Assembly: GCF_002086485.1 (NCBI RefSeq)
Contig: NZ_MVHF01000035.1
Coordinates: forward strand, 1-64,000
Length of the DNA: 64,000 nucleotides
Source: Mycobacterium aquaticum
Lineage (GTDB): Bacteria; Actinomycetota; Actinomycetes; Mycobacteriales; Mycobacteriaceae
Direction: 5' to 3'
The position numbers were made by a program, and so were the translations under genes. Positions 52,846 to 62,290 of this stretch are shown here, piece by piece (the stretch's first letter is position 1; every line of letters starts with the position of its first letter). The notes beneath the pieces are model-generated. The model ran no database searches. It saw only the letters and a list, made by a program, of their open reading frames with translations, and was not told the DNA's origin.

Positions 52846-53772
52846 ATGTCCCACTGGACCACCGCCAACATTCCCGACCAAACGGGCCGCACGGCCATCG
52901 TGACCGGCGCAAACACGGGCCTCGGGCTGGAAACCGCCAAGGCTCTCGCAGCCAAGGGCGCACACGTCGTGCTGGCCGTCCGCAATCTCGAAAAGGGCAA
53001 AGCCGCCGCGCGGGAGATCGAGCAGGCCACGCCAGGCGCCGGCGTCGCGCTACAGCAACTGGACTTGACCTCGCTGGAATCGATCCGCGCAGCCGCCGAC
53101 GCGCTCAAGTCCAACCACTCGAGCATCGATCTGCTGATCAACAACGCCGGCGTCATGTTCACCCCGAAATCGACCACCCAGGACGGCTTCGAACTGCAGT
53201 TCGGCACCAACCACCTCGGGCATTTCGCGCTGACGGGCCTACTCCTGGACCGCCTGCTCGCCGTGCCGGGATCGCGCGTGGTGACGGTCAGCAGCATCGG
53301 GCACCGCTTCGCCCGCGGCATCCGGTTCGACGATCTGCAGTGGGACCTCGGCTACAGCCGCGTCGGCGCCTACGGCCAGGCCAAGCTGGCCAACCTGATG
53401 TTCACCTACGAATTGCAGCGCAGGCTCACCGGCACTCGCACGATCGCCGCCGCCGCACACCCCGGGGGATCGCGCACCGAGCTCACCCGCAACCTGCCGC
53501 CGCTGGTCGGCGCCGTGACCAAGCTGGCCGAACCGCTGTTCCAGAGCGCAGCGATGGGCGCCCTGCCGACGCTGCGCGCCGCCACGGATCCGGGTGTGCT
53601 GGGCGGGCAGTACTTCGGGCCGGACGGTTTGGGTGAGCAGCGGGGTTACCCGAAGGTCGTCGCCTCAAGCACGGCATCGCACGACACCGCCGCGCAGCGC
53701 CGGCTGTGGGCGGTGTCCGAGGAGCTGACCGGCGTGAGCTACCCGAGCCTGCAGGACGTCCCTACGGCGTGA
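52846..53772 (+). CDS. Short-chain dehydrogenase, retinol-dehydrogenase-like
   Basis: A 308-residue SDR with TGANTGLG for NAD(P), NNAG, and the catalytic YGQAK. It is close in length and motif to the SDR at 59805 (WTxAxxPDQTGR start, NTGLGxETA, AAKGAHVV), a likely paralogue. It is divergently paired with a TetR gene. The substrate is unknown, perhaps a lipid alcohol. Confidence 0.88.
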   Translation: MSHWTTANIPDQTGRTAIVTGANTGLGLETAKALAAKGAHVVLAVRNLEKGKAAAREIEQATPGAGVALQQLDLTSLESIRAAADALKSNHSSIDLLINNAGVMFTPKSTTQDGFELQFGTNHLGHFALTGLLLDRLLAVPGSRVVTVSSIGHRFARGIRFDDLQWDLGYSRVGAYGQAKLANLMFTYELQRRLTGTRTIAAAAHPGGSRTELTRNLPPLVGAVTKLAEPLFQSAAMGALPTLRAATDPGVLGGQYFGPDGLGEQRGYPKVVASSTASHDTAAQRRLWAVSEELTGVSYPSLQDVPTA

Positions 53773-54532
53773 CGAACTGCCAGCCGGCGGCCTGCATCTG
53801 CGGGATCGCGTCGGCGATGCCTGCGTGGGTGCCCGAATTCGGGTGGTTCATGTGCGCGACCACGATGGACCCGGGCGCCGCCGACATCACGTTGGAACGC
53901 ACCGCCGCCGCCGACGCCTTTGCGCCGCTGTCGCCGTTGACCGAGAAGCCGAGCGGTTGCTCGCCGAGTTGCTGGACGATGTCGACGGCCACGTCGTCGT
54001 AATATGCGGTGCCCGGCCGGAACCAGACAGGCGGCCTGCCGGTCAGCGCAGTGAGCCGCTCATGGTTGCGCCACACCTCGTCGACGACCTCGTCGACCGA
54101 CCGTGTGCCCGCGACGCCGTAGGCGGACCGCCCGGTGACCGACAGCGGAAGATGGCGGGTGCCGTGATTGCCGATCTGGAACAACGGATTGCCCGCCAGT
54201 TGCGCGGCGCGGTCGGGGTTGCGGTCGATCCAGCGTGAGTTGAGCATCAGCACCGCGGGCACACCGTAGTTCTGCAGAGTGTTGAGCAACGCGTCGTCAC
54301 AGGCTCCGTCGCAGGCGTCGAAGGTGAGTGCGATCTGTCGGCCGCTGGGGGCGAATGACGTCTGCACGCCCGGCAGCGCGGTACCCCACCGAGTCGGTGC
54401 CCGGCCGCGATTGGTGGCCGCGACGCTGCCCGGGTCTGGTGCCACCGGGTTGGCGAGGGCGCGCGGCACGCCAGCTGCTGCGGCCAATGAACCGACAGCT
54501 GTGGCGGCCAGAAAAGCCCGCCGGGTGATCAC
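53762..54532 (-). CDS. Exported polysaccharide deacetylase family protein
   Basis: A 256-residue NodB-fold protein with a twin-arginine signal (ITRRAFLAATAV) ending near residue 27. The catalytic region has LTFDACDG in place of the usual TFDDG, and the metal-binding NHGTRH. The first Asp and both His are kept, so deacetylation of a wall polysaccharide is plausible. GTG start. It overlaps the SDR 3' end by 11 bases, convergently. Confidence 0.83.
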   Translation of the reverse strand: MITRRAFLAATAVGSLAAAAGVPRALANPVAPDPGSVAATNRGRAPTRWGTALPGVQTSFAPSGRQIALTFDACDGACDDALLNTLQNYGVPAVLMLNSRWIDRNPDRAAQLAGNPLFQIGNHGTRHLPLSVTGRSAYGVAGTRSVDEVVDEVWRNHERLTALTGRPPVWFRPGTAYYDDVAVDIVQQLGEQPLGFSVNGDSGAKASAAAVRSNVMSAAPGSIVVAHMNHPNSGTHAGIADAIPQMQAAGWQFVTP

Positions 54533-54628
54533 AACGCGGATGTTAGGCGCGCAGATTGAACCCCAAGTGTCCGCAAACTGTGGATTGGCTGCGGGGCGTC
54601 GAGCCTGCGCGCGGCTACTCTCGAAGGC

Positions 54629-55123
54629 GTGTCACTTGTCGTGCCGCCTTATCCCCCGGCCCGCTACACCAAGGACGAACCGGAGGTCAGCGCCTGGATC
54701 CGGCGCGCCGACGAACCGCCCGACTACGACTCCTTCGGCCTGGTCAAGTACCACTATCTGGCCAATCAGCAACAGACCAACGGCGATTACGGGCTGTACC
54801 GCGTGGACATCAGCCCCAACGGTGGCGGCCCCGGCCCGCATTTCCACCGCGCCATGTCCGAGTCCTTCTTCGTTCTGTCGGGCACCGTGCGGCTCTACGA
54901 CGGCACCGAGTGGATGGACGGCAACACCGGCGATTTCCTCTATGTGCCACCGGGCGGGATCCACGGTTTCCGCAACGAGTCCGATGCGCCGACGTCGTTG
55001 CTGATGCTGTTTGCTCCCGGCGCGCCGCGCGAGGTGTACTTCGAGGGGTTCGCCCAGCTGGCGGACATGAGCGACGACGAACGCACCGAGTGGTTCATCA
55101 AGAACGACAACTTCTTCATCTGA
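54629..55123 (+). CDS. Cupin-domain protein
   Basis: A 164-residue single cupin with metal residues in GPGPHFHRAMSESFFVLSG and a second motif near PPGGIHGFRNES. GTG start. The fold is common and does not give a substrate. It has about 70 bases to the following helicase gene. Confidence 0.82.
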   Translation: MSLVVPPYPPARYTKDEPEVSAWIRRADEPPDYDSFGLVKYHYLANQQQTNGDYGLYRVDISPNGGGPGPHFHRAMSESFFVLSGTVRLYDGTEWMDGNTGDFLYVPPGGIHGFRNESDAPTSLLMLFAPGAPREVYFEGFAQLADMSDDERTEWFIKNDNFFI

Positions 55124-55196
55124 CGGCACATCCTGCGGATATGCGCTGACGTAAGGCACTGGCCTAGACTGCTTTCCGACTGAGAGGAGTCCTCGG

Positions 55197-56903
55197 GTGC
55201 GGGCTGATGCAGCGCCCAGCACCCAGGCATTGCGGGGCTGGCAGCGCAAGGCGCTGGTGAAGTACTTGACCGCCAAGCCACGGGATTACCTGGCGGTCGC
55301 CACCCCCGGCGCGGGTAAGACCACGTTTGCGCTGCGGATCGCGGCTGAGCTGCTGAACGACCGCACGGTCGACGCGGTCACCGTGGTGGTGCCCACCGAG
55401 CACCTCAAGATCCAGTGGGCGCAGTCGGCGGCGCGCAACGGCATCGCCCTGGACCCGAAGTTCAGCAACTCCAACTCGCAGACCTCGGCCGAGTACCACG
55501 GCGTCGTCGTCACCTACGCCCAGGTGGCCAGCCACCCCACCCGGCATCGCGTGCGCACCGAGAACCGGAAGACGCTGGTGATCTTCGACGAGATCCACCA
55601 CGGCGGTGATGCGAAGAGCTGGGGCGACGCGATGCGTGAGGCCTTCGACGACGCGACGCGGCGCCTGGCTCTCACCGGTACCCCGTTCCGCAGCGACGAC
55701 AGCCCGATCCCCTTCGTCAAGTACGAAGCGGACAGCGCCGGTTTCCAGCAATCCGTGGCCGACCATGTGTACGGCTACTCCGACGCGTTGGCCGACGGCG
55801 TGGTGCGGCCCGTGGTGTTCCTGGCGTACTCGGGTGAGGCCCGGTGGCGCGACAGTGCCGGCGAAGAGCACGCCGCACGTCTGGGTGAGCCGTTGACGGC
55901 CGAACAGACCGCGCGGGCCTGGCGCACAGCGTTGAACCCGGCCGGCGAGTGGATGCCCGCGGTGATCGCCGCGGCCGACAAGCGGTTGCAGCAGAAGCGT
56001 CAGCACGTGCCCGACGCCGGCGGCATGATCATCGCCACCAACCAGACCACCGCCCGCGCCTACGCCGATCTGCTGACCAAGATCACCGGTGAGGCACCCA
56101 CCGTGGTGCTCTCCGACGATCCGGCCGCCTCGGATCGGATCAGCCAGTTCTCGGAAGGCACCAGCCGCTGGCTGGTCGCGGTGCGCATGGTGTCCGAAGG
56201 TGTCGACGTGCCACGGCTTTCCGTCGGTGTGTACGCCACGAGCGCGTCGACGCCGCTGTTCTTCGCGCAGGCCATCGGCCGGTTCGTGCGTTCCCGCCGG
56301 CCCGGTGAGACCGCCAGCATCTTCTTGCCGTCGGTGCCCAATCTGCTGATGCTCGCCAGCGAGATGGAAGCGCAGCGCAATCACGTGCTGGGCAAGCCGC
56401 ACCGCGAATCCGACGGGCTCGACGACGAGGCCCTCGTGGCCGCGGAGAAGCGCAAGGACGAGAAGAGTGAGCTGGAGAACGGCTTCGAGTCCCTCGGCGC
56501 GGACGCTGAACTGGACCAGGTCATCTTCGACGGCTCGTCGTTCGGCACCGCGACCCCGGCGGGCAGTGACGAGGAGGCCGACTATCTCGGCATCCCGGGC
56601 CTACTCGACGCCGAGCAGATGCGAGACCTGTTGCGCCGCAGGCAAGATGAACAGCTCAACAAGCGCACGGCGGAGGCTGCGGTAGCGGGCGGCCCGCCGC
56701 CGTCGCGCACCACCCACGGCCAGATCAGGGAATTACGCCGTGAACTCAACGCTTTGGTGACCATCGCCCATCACCGGACCGGCAAGCCACACGGCTGGAT
56801 CCACAACGAGTTGCGTCGCATCTGCGGCGGCCCGCCGGTGGCTGCGGCCACCACCGATCAGCTCAAGGCCCGTATCGAAGCGGTGCGCGACCTGAAGGCC
56901 TGA
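55197..56903 (+). CDS. DEAD/DEAH-type superfamily 2 helicase
   Basis: A 568-residue ATP-dependent helicase with Walker A ATPGAGKTTF (35-44), a DEIHH motif II near residue 125, LTGTPFR motif III near residue 160, and motif VI QAIGRFVRSRR. The C-terminal 100 residues are charged and unique. The start is GTG at 55197. The substrate (DNA or RNA) cannot be read from motifs; it is not one of the large known repair helicases by layout. Confidence 0.85.
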   Translation: MRADAAPSTQALRGWQRKALVKYLTAKPRDYLAVATPGAGKTTFALRIAAELLNDRTVDAVTVVVPTEHLKIQWAQSAARNGIALDPKFSNSNSQTSAEYHGVVVTYAQVASHPTRHRVRTENRKTLVIFDEIHHGGDAKSWGDAMREAFDDATRRLALTGTPFRSDDSPIPFVKYEADSAGFQQSVADHVYGYSDALADGVVRPVVFLAYSGEARWRDSAGEEHAARLGEPLTAEQTARAWRTALNPAGEWMPAVIAAADKRLQQKRQHVPDAGGMIIATNQTTARAYADLLTKITGEAPTVVLSDDPAASDRISQFSEGTSRWLVAVRMVSEGVDVPRLSVGVYATSASTPLFFAQAIGRFVRSRRPGETASIFLPSVPNLLMLASEMEAQRNHVLGKPHRESDGLDDEALVAAEKRKDEKSELENGFESLGADAELDQVIFDGSSFGTATPAGSDEEADYLGIPGLLDAEQMRDLLRRRQDEQLNKRTAEAAVAGGPPPSRTTHGQIRELRRELNALVTIAHHRTGKPHGWIHNELRRICGGPPVAAATTDQLKARIEAVRDLKA

Positions 56904-56981
56904 CTGCAGCCGCGAACTCGACACAAATGCAGTGAATCCGCTCGGGCAACGACATTTTCGTCAAACTGGGCGCTGAGCGGA

Positions 56982-57797
56982 TCAGAGGCCCAGCAGCTCC
57001 GGCAGATCGGCCACCGAGTCGATGACGTGATTGGGCTGCATCGCGAATTCGTCTGCGGCCCAACGGTCCAACGTGGCCTGCCGGAATTTCCCGGTGCGCA
57101 CCAGCACGCCGGTCATGCCGACCACCTGGGCGGCCAGCACGTCGTTGTTGAGATCGTCGCCGACCATGTACATCTCGTCGGGATTCACCCCGAGGTGGTT
57201 GGCCGCGGCCAGGAAACCCTCGGGCGCGGGCTTTCCGACGGCGGTGGCCTTGCGACCCGAGGCTGCCTCCATGCCGAGGAGATACATGCCGGTGTCCACC
57301 CGCAGCCCGTCGGTCGTGGTCCACGCGGTGCTGCGATGCATGGCGACCACGGGGACGCCCTGGACCATCCAGTCGTAGACCCAGCTGAGCGTCAGATGGC
57401 TGAACTCCGGCCCGGCGCCGCCGAGCAACACCACGTCGGGCGTCTCGGGGGCCCGCGGCCCGGCGAAATCGGTGGAGTACACCAGGTCGATGCCACGCAT
57501 GTCGTCGCCGATCTGCCCGCTGTTGACCAGGAAACATCGGGCGTCGGGATACTTGTTGCGCACGTAGTCCGCCGTCAGCGCCGCGGCGGTGATCACCTCG
57601 TCGGGCGTGACGTCCATGCCTGCGGCGGTCAGCAACTCGGCGATCTGCGCGCGGGTGCGGGTGGTGGTGCTGGTCAGATAGGACCGGGCGATCTCATGGT
57701 CCTCCAGCACCTGCAACGCTTCGGCCGCCCCGGCAATGGGCTGCCACGACGTGACGAGCACGCCGTCGATGTCGAAGAGCACACCACCGATTGCCAT
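56982..57797 (-). CDS. HAD-superfamily (class IIA) hydrolase
   Basis: A 271-residue phosphatase. ATG at 57797 (MAIGGVLFDIDGVL) is chosen over the frame to 57863. It has the DxDGV motif at residues 9-13, TSTTTR for motif II and GDDLNNDV for the third motif. The NagD-like cap size fits. The substrate is a phosphorylated metabolite, not known. Confidence 0.88.
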   Translation of the reverse strand: MAIGGVLFDIDGVLVTSWQPIAGAAEALQVLEDHEIARSYLTSTTTRTRAQIAELLTAAGMDVTPDEVITAAALTADYVRNKYPDARCFLVNSGQIGDDMRGIDLVYSTDFAGPRAPETPDVVLLGGAGPEFSHLTLSWVYDWMVQGVPVVAMHRSTAWTTTDGLRVDTGMYLLGMEAASGRKATAVGKPAPEGFLAAANHLGVNPDEMYMVGDDLNNDVLAAQVVGMTGVLVRTGKFRQATLDRWAADEFAMQPNHVIDSVADLPELLGL

Positions 57798-57822
57798 GCA
57801 GCGACAGTAAACGTCCCCCGGG

Positions 57823-59277
57823 TCAGCGCAAGTCAGGACGCGCCAGGCCCTGCGCCCAGGCACTGCCCGCCAGCCACGGGGTCGCTGACGCGGCGATGGA
57901 CCAGGCCTGTTCGGCGGGGACGTCGACGACCCGGTAGTGCTTCCGACCGGCCGCGGTCGCCGCGATCAGTGTCGCCACTCCGGCCCGACGCTGCAGCATG
58001 GTCTGCCGCACGGTCCAGCCGATGATGCCTGCCGTATCCAGGCAGTCGCGACGGCGTTCCAGGCTGCCGGCCCGCGCCACCAGCCAGCCCTCGTCGACGC
58101 GATGCCCCAGCGACCGCGCCCTGTCGGCTGCCACGGCGATCGCCGCCGCAGTCACCACCGCCCACCCGATCCACGTCCAGACCGGCACCCCGGCGACGAG
58201 CAGCACCGGTGCTGCCAGCACGGGCAACGCCAAGGCCCGGGTCCAGCGGCGGCGCACAGCCGCAGGACCGTGGGAGCGCAGCGGCCCGGCCACCGCGTCA
58301 GGTTGCTCGATGAGGTCGGTCAGCACGTCGCGAGCCGTGTCGGCCGGGCAGGGCGGCAGCAGCAGCGACGCCTGACCTTCACCGCCGACACCGGTCATCA
58401 CCGCGTCCAGCCGGGCCCCGCCGAACATCCGGACCAGCAACGGTTCGCGCAGCGTGCCGCCCCGCAGCCGGCGCATGTCGTAGGTGTGCTCGCGCACCCG
58501 CAGCAGCCCGTGCCGTAGATGCAGCACGTCCGCGTCGCGGCGCAGCACCAGATTCGCGTAGGCGATCAAGGACTGCAGCACCGAGAGCACCACCGACAGG
58601 GTCAGCAGCGTCACCACCACGACGGTGGCCGTGACGGCCACACCCGACCGCTGGGCAAGGTCAAGCCCGGACCGGGCCAACTTCGAATTGTCCAGTGCGA
58701 CACCGGCTCCCGCTTGATACAGGACTCCGACGGCGGTGACGATCATGGCCAGCCCGGTCCAGCTCAACGGGCTGTAGCGCAGCCACGACGGCTGCCAGCG
58801 GGCCAGCTCCCGGCCGGGCGGGGCGTCGTCGGCCACGGGCACAGCGTCGGCGAGCAGGATCGCCCGCAGCCGCGGCACCTCGCCGGCTTGCACCGCGTCG
58901 AGGGCAAACTTGGTGTCGCCCTTGCCTTCCTGGCCGGTGCTGATCTGCAGCACGGTCAGGCCGAGCAACCGGTGCAGCAACCGCGCGTCGGTGGATACCG
59001 AGCGAATCCGGTTGCGCGGCACCGAAAGTGTCTTACGCTGCAACACACCGGTGCGCAGTTGCACCTCCCCCGGTTCGATCCGGTAGCTGGTGGTGAACCA
59101 GCGGGCCAGGCCGAACGCCACCATGAGCGTCACCGCGGCGACGGTCCAGAGCGGGTTCCCGGTCGCCGAGCCAAGCACCACAGACCCCACCAGCAGCGGA
59201 ATCTGTTGCAGCACTTCATGAACCGGGTGGACCAGCAACATGCGCGGGCTGAGCCGGCGCCAGCCTGGGTCGGTCAC
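57823..59277 (-). CDS. Bacterial PH-domain (YdbT-like) membrane protein
   Basis: A 484-residue protein with repeated bPH2 (DUF304) units separated by hydrophobic segments; the first has RIEPGEVQLRTGVLQRKTLSVP and a second has LRHGLLRVREHTYDMRRLRG. GTG at 59277 overlaps the stop of the preceding small PH protein as GTGA. The role, perhaps in envelope stress or membrane organisation, is unknown. Confidence 0.82.
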   Translation of the reverse strand: MTDPGWRRLSPRMLLVHPVHEVLQQIPLLVGSVVLGSATGNPLWTVAAVTLMVAFGLARWFTTSYRIEPGEVQLRTGVLQRKTLSVPRNRIRSVSTDARLLHRLLGLTVLQISTGQEGKGDTKFALDAVQAGEVPRLRAILLADAVPVADDAPPGRELARWQPSWLRYSPLSWTGLAMIVTAVGVLYQAGAGVALDNSKLARSGLDLAQRSGVAVTATVVVVTLLTLSVVLSVLQSLIAYANLVLRRDADVLHLRHGLLRVREHTYDMRRLRGGTLREPLLVRMFGGARLDAVMTGVGGEGQASLLLPPCPADTARDVLTDLIEQPDAVAGPLRSHGPAAVRRRWTRALALPVLAAPVLLVAGVPVWTWIGWAVVTAAAIAVAADRARSLGHRVDEGWLVARAGSLERRRDCLDTAGIIGWTVRQTMLQRRAGVATLIAATAAGRKHYRVVDVPAEQAWSIAASATPWLAGSAWAQGLARPDLR

Positions 59278-59768
59278 GTCGCGTCCTGCTCGCCGATCGC
59301 TGCGATGTCGGTCAGCCGGGCGACGACGCGGTCGGCGACGTCGACGTCGAGCGCCACGATTCGCACCGCACCGGCCGACGACGCCGTCGTCACCGTCACG
59401 TTGGCCAAGCCGAACAGCCGGTCCAGCGGCCCGCGATGGGTGTCGACGGTCTGCACCCGCGAGATGGGGGCGATGCGGCGTTCCTGCACCAGCCAACCCG
59501 ACCTGGTGTAGACCGCGGGGGTCGGGGAATCGGTCTGCACATCCCAGCGGTGCACCCGAAACCGCCACAGCGGCACCACCACCACGAACAACACGATCGC
59601 CGCCACGCTGGCGGCCGCCACCACGGCGTGCAGCCACAGCATCCGGCGATCCACCAGCAGCCAGATCAGTTGGGCCGGAACCAGCACGGCCCACGGGATG
59701 GCGGCACCCAGCGCCCACACCAGCGGCGCCTTGCGACTCGGCGGATAGGCCGGATCGACAAGTGTCAT
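59274..59768 (-). CDS. Small bacterial PH-domain (YdbS-like) membrane protein
   Basis: A 164-residue protein with two hydrophobic helices (about residues 15-60) and one bPH2 domain (RFRVHRWDVQTDSP, TRSGWLVQERRIAPISRVQTV). ATG at 59768 is chosen; the frame to 60221 is antisense to the SDR gene. Coupled by GTGA to the larger PH protein, the pair is the ydbS/ydbT arrangement. Confidence 0.85.
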   Translation of the reverse strand: MTLVDPAYPPSRKAPLVWALGAAIPWAVLVPAQLIWLLVDRRMLWLHAVVAAASVAAIVLFVVVVPLWRFRVHRWDVQTDSPTPAVYTRSGWLVQERRIAPISRVQTVDTHRGPLDRLFGLANVTVTTASSAGAVRIVALDVDVADRVVARLTDIAAIGEQDAT

Positions 59769-59804
59769 GGTTCGAGCATGCCCGATGCTCCGTAGAGTCG
59801 ACGC

Positions 59805-60728
59805 ATGAGCGCCAACGCGAAGTGGACCGAGGCCGACGTGCCGGACCAGACGGGCCGGGTCGCCATCGTCACCGGTTCCAACACCGGCCTGGGCTATGAG
59901 ACCGCACGCGTGCTGGCCGCCAAGGGCGCGCACGTCGTCGTCGCAGTGCGCAACCTGGACAAGGGCCGCGAAGCCGTCGACCGCATCACCGCGGCGGCGC
60001 CGAAAGCCGACGTCAAACTTCAGGCGCTCGACGTGGGTTCGCTGGACTCGGTGCGCGCCGCCGCCGACGAACTGCGGGCCGCGTATCCCCGCATCGACCT
60101 GCTGATCAACAACGCAGGCGTAATGTACCCGCCGAAGCAGACCACGGTCGACGGCTTCGAGCTGCAGTTCGGCACGAACCATCTGGGCGCGTTCGCGCTC
60201 ACGGGGCTGCTGCTCGACCACCTGCTGCCGGTCGCCGGCTCACGCGTCGTCGCGGTCGCCAGCGTCGCCCACCGCATCCAGGCCGCCATCCACTTCGACG
60301 ACCTGCAGTGGGAACGCAGCTACAACCGGGTGGCCGCATACGGTCAGTCCAAGCTCGCCAACCTGCTGTTCACCTACGAACTGCAGCGCAGGCTGGCCGC
60401 CAAGAACGAGCCGACCATCGCCGTGGCGGCCCATCCGGGCCTGTCGAACACCGAACTGATGCGCCACATCCCCGGCACCGGACTGCCCGGCTACAACCAA
60501 CTGGCGAGCCTGTTCACCAACAGTCCTGCGGTCGGCGCGCTCGCGACGCTGCGCGCGGCCACCGATCCGGACGTGCGCGGCGGGCAGTACTACGGCCCGT
60601 CCGGTTTCCGCGAGATGGTCGGCCATCCCAAGCTGGTCCAGTCGAGCAAGCAGTCACACGATGCGGAGCTGCAGCGCCGGTTGTGGACGGTGTCCGAGGA
60701 ACTCACCGGCGTCAGTTATCCGGTGTAA
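59805..60728 (+). CDS. Short-chain dehydrogenase/reductase (Rv0439c position)
   Basis: A 307-residue SDR with TGSNTGLG, NNAG and YGQSK. It is close to the SDR at 52846 along the whole length. In M. tuberculosis the SDR Rv0439c lies between groEL2 and moeA2, which this gene fits best. The substrate is unknown. Confidence 0.88.
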   Translation: MSANAKWTEADVPDQTGRVAIVTGSNTGLGYETARVLAAKGAHVVVAVRNLDKGREAVDRITAAAPKADVKLQALDVGSLDSVRAAADELRAAYPRIDLLINNAGVMYPPKQTTVDGFELQFGTNHLGAFALTGLLLDHLLPVAGSRVVAVASVAHRIQAAIHFDDLQWERSYNRVAAYGQSKLANLLFTYELQRRLAAKNEPTIAVAAHPGLSNTELMRHIPGTGLPGYNQLASLFTNSPAVGALATLRAATDPDVRGGQYYGPSGFREMVGHPKLVQSSKQSHDAELQRRLWTVSEELTGVSYPV

Positions 60729-60842
60729 CCGCGACTCGCCGATCTCGTGTACCAGCTGTGGCCGATGTGATCGAATAGCACCAACTATTCCGCCGCTTCG
60801 CTAGCCCCAGATGACACAACCGATCTAAGGAGCGCTGAGCCG

Positions 60843-62261
60843 TTGACCCGCGATCCGGCGGGCCAGCCTCCGCGGCGGGCCCGGCAACGCAGAATTTTGA
60901 GCCGGATGGTGCGGGAGACCGAAGCACCGACGGACAGCTTCCCACTGCTACGACCGGACCGGAAAGCGCCGGACGACTTCTACGACGCACGGGTCGGCGC
61001 GGTGCTCGACCTCGCGGGCACCATCGGATCGCTCCTGATGGCATCGGGCACGCCGGCGATCGCCACTGGCCACCAGGTCATCAAGGTCGTGTCCGCGTAC
61101 GGCATCGAGCACTGCGAAGTCGACGTCGTCAACACCGCGATCCACATCGCGGTGTACCGCGGGCCCACGCTGCCGCCTGCGAGCTCGATGCACATCGTTC
61201 ACTCCAGGTCCATGGACTTCACTCGGCTGGCGGCCCTCGGCAGGCTGATCCGGCAGATCACCGCGCAGAAGCTGAGTCCGGCGGATGCGCACGCCGAGTT
61301 GGACGCCATCATCACGGCCCCGCATCCCTACAAGCGTTGGGTCGCGACTCTCGCCTGGGGCGCATTGGCGTTCGCGACCGCGGGCACCTTGGGCGGCAGC
61401 CTGCTGGTCTGTCTGGTCAGCGCCTTGAGCACCATGTTGATCGACCGCGTCAACCGTTACCTCAACAAGCAGGGGCTCCCGTTCTTCTTCCAGTACGCGA
61501 TCGGCGGCGTGATCGCGACGGCGCCACCACTGGTGATCTTCTGGCTGTGCCTCAAGAAGGGCATACCGTTCGAGCCGCCGGTCGCCATCGCGGCCGGCCT
61601 GGTGGTGATCCTCGCCGGGCTGTCGCTGGTGGGTTCGGTCGGCGACGTCATCGCGGGCGCGCCCGTCACCGCCGCGGGACGCTTCTTCGAGCTGCTCATG
61701 CTGACCGCTGCGACGATCGCCGGGGTGGCGTTGGTGTTGCACCTCGCCAACCGGTTCGGCGCGCCTGCCATCGACATCGGCGCAACGGCACCGCCCGCGC
61801 TGGCCGAATGGCCGGTCCGGGTGGCGTTCGGCGCAGCGAGCGCGGCGGCGTTCGCCCTGGCCTGCTATGCCGAACGCACCGCAGCCATCGCGGCGGCCTT
61901 CGGTGGTGCGACTGCCATCGCGGGTTACCTGCTGGGGCTGAGCGTGGGACTGGGACCGGTGATGTCGTCGTTCATCGCGGCGGTTCCGGTCGGCCTGGTC
62001 GGACGGCTCATGGAGCGCCGCCACCTGGCCCCGCCGCTGCTCGTCTCGATAGCGGGTATCACCCCGCTGTTACCGGGCCTGTCGCTGCTGCACGGCATCT
62101 ACGCGATTCTGAACGAACAGAGTTACGTGGGCTTCTCCTCGGTGCTGGGCGCGCTGGCCATCAGCACAGCGCTGGCGGCCGGCGTCTCGCTCGGTGAATG
62201 GAGCTCGTTTCGGGTGCGTACCCGACGGTTCCATCACCGCCAGGCTCGGGGCCGCACGTAA
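60843..62261 (+). CDS. ThrE-type threonine/serine exporter
   Basis: A 472-residue membrane protein with an N-terminal DUF1212 domain (SLLMASGTPAIATG, the exporter's signature region) and about ten hydrophobic segments, as in Corynebacterium ThrE. TTG start. Export of threonine, serine or small peptides is expected from the family. Confidence 0.88.
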   Translation: MTRDPAGQPPRRARQRRILSRMVRETEAPTDSFPLLRPDRKAPDDFYDARVGAVLDLAGTIGSLLMASGTPAIATGHQVIKVVSAYGIEHCEVDVVNTAIHIAVYRGPTLPPASSMHIVHSRSMDFTRLAALGRLIRQITAQKLSPADAHAELDAIITAPHPYKRWVATLAWGALAFATAGTLGGSLLVCLVSALSTMLIDRVNRYLNKQGLPFFFQYAIGGVIATAPPLVIFWLCLKKGIPFEPPVAIAAGLVVILAGLSLVGSVGDVIAGAPVTAAGRFFELLMLTAATIAGVALVLHLANRFGAPAIDIGATAPPALAEWPVRVAFGAASAAAFALACYAERTAAIAAAFGGATAIAGYLLGLSVGLGPVMSSFIAAVPVGLVGRLMERRHLAPPLLVSIAGITPLLPGLSLLHGIYAILNEQSYVGFSSVLGALAISTALAAGVSLGEWSSFRVRTRRFHHRQARGRT

Positions 62262-62290
62262 CCGGTCGACGAAAAAGTATCGTGATAGCC

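Noticed and set aside
56936..56975. Inverted repeat ATCCGCTC/GAGCGGAT between helicase and HAD genes as a terminator
   Set aside because: Only 8 bp with a long loop; too weak to call.
60773..60790. GAATAG/CTATTC hairpin after the second SDR
   Set aside because: Six-base AT-rich stem without T-run; likely chance.
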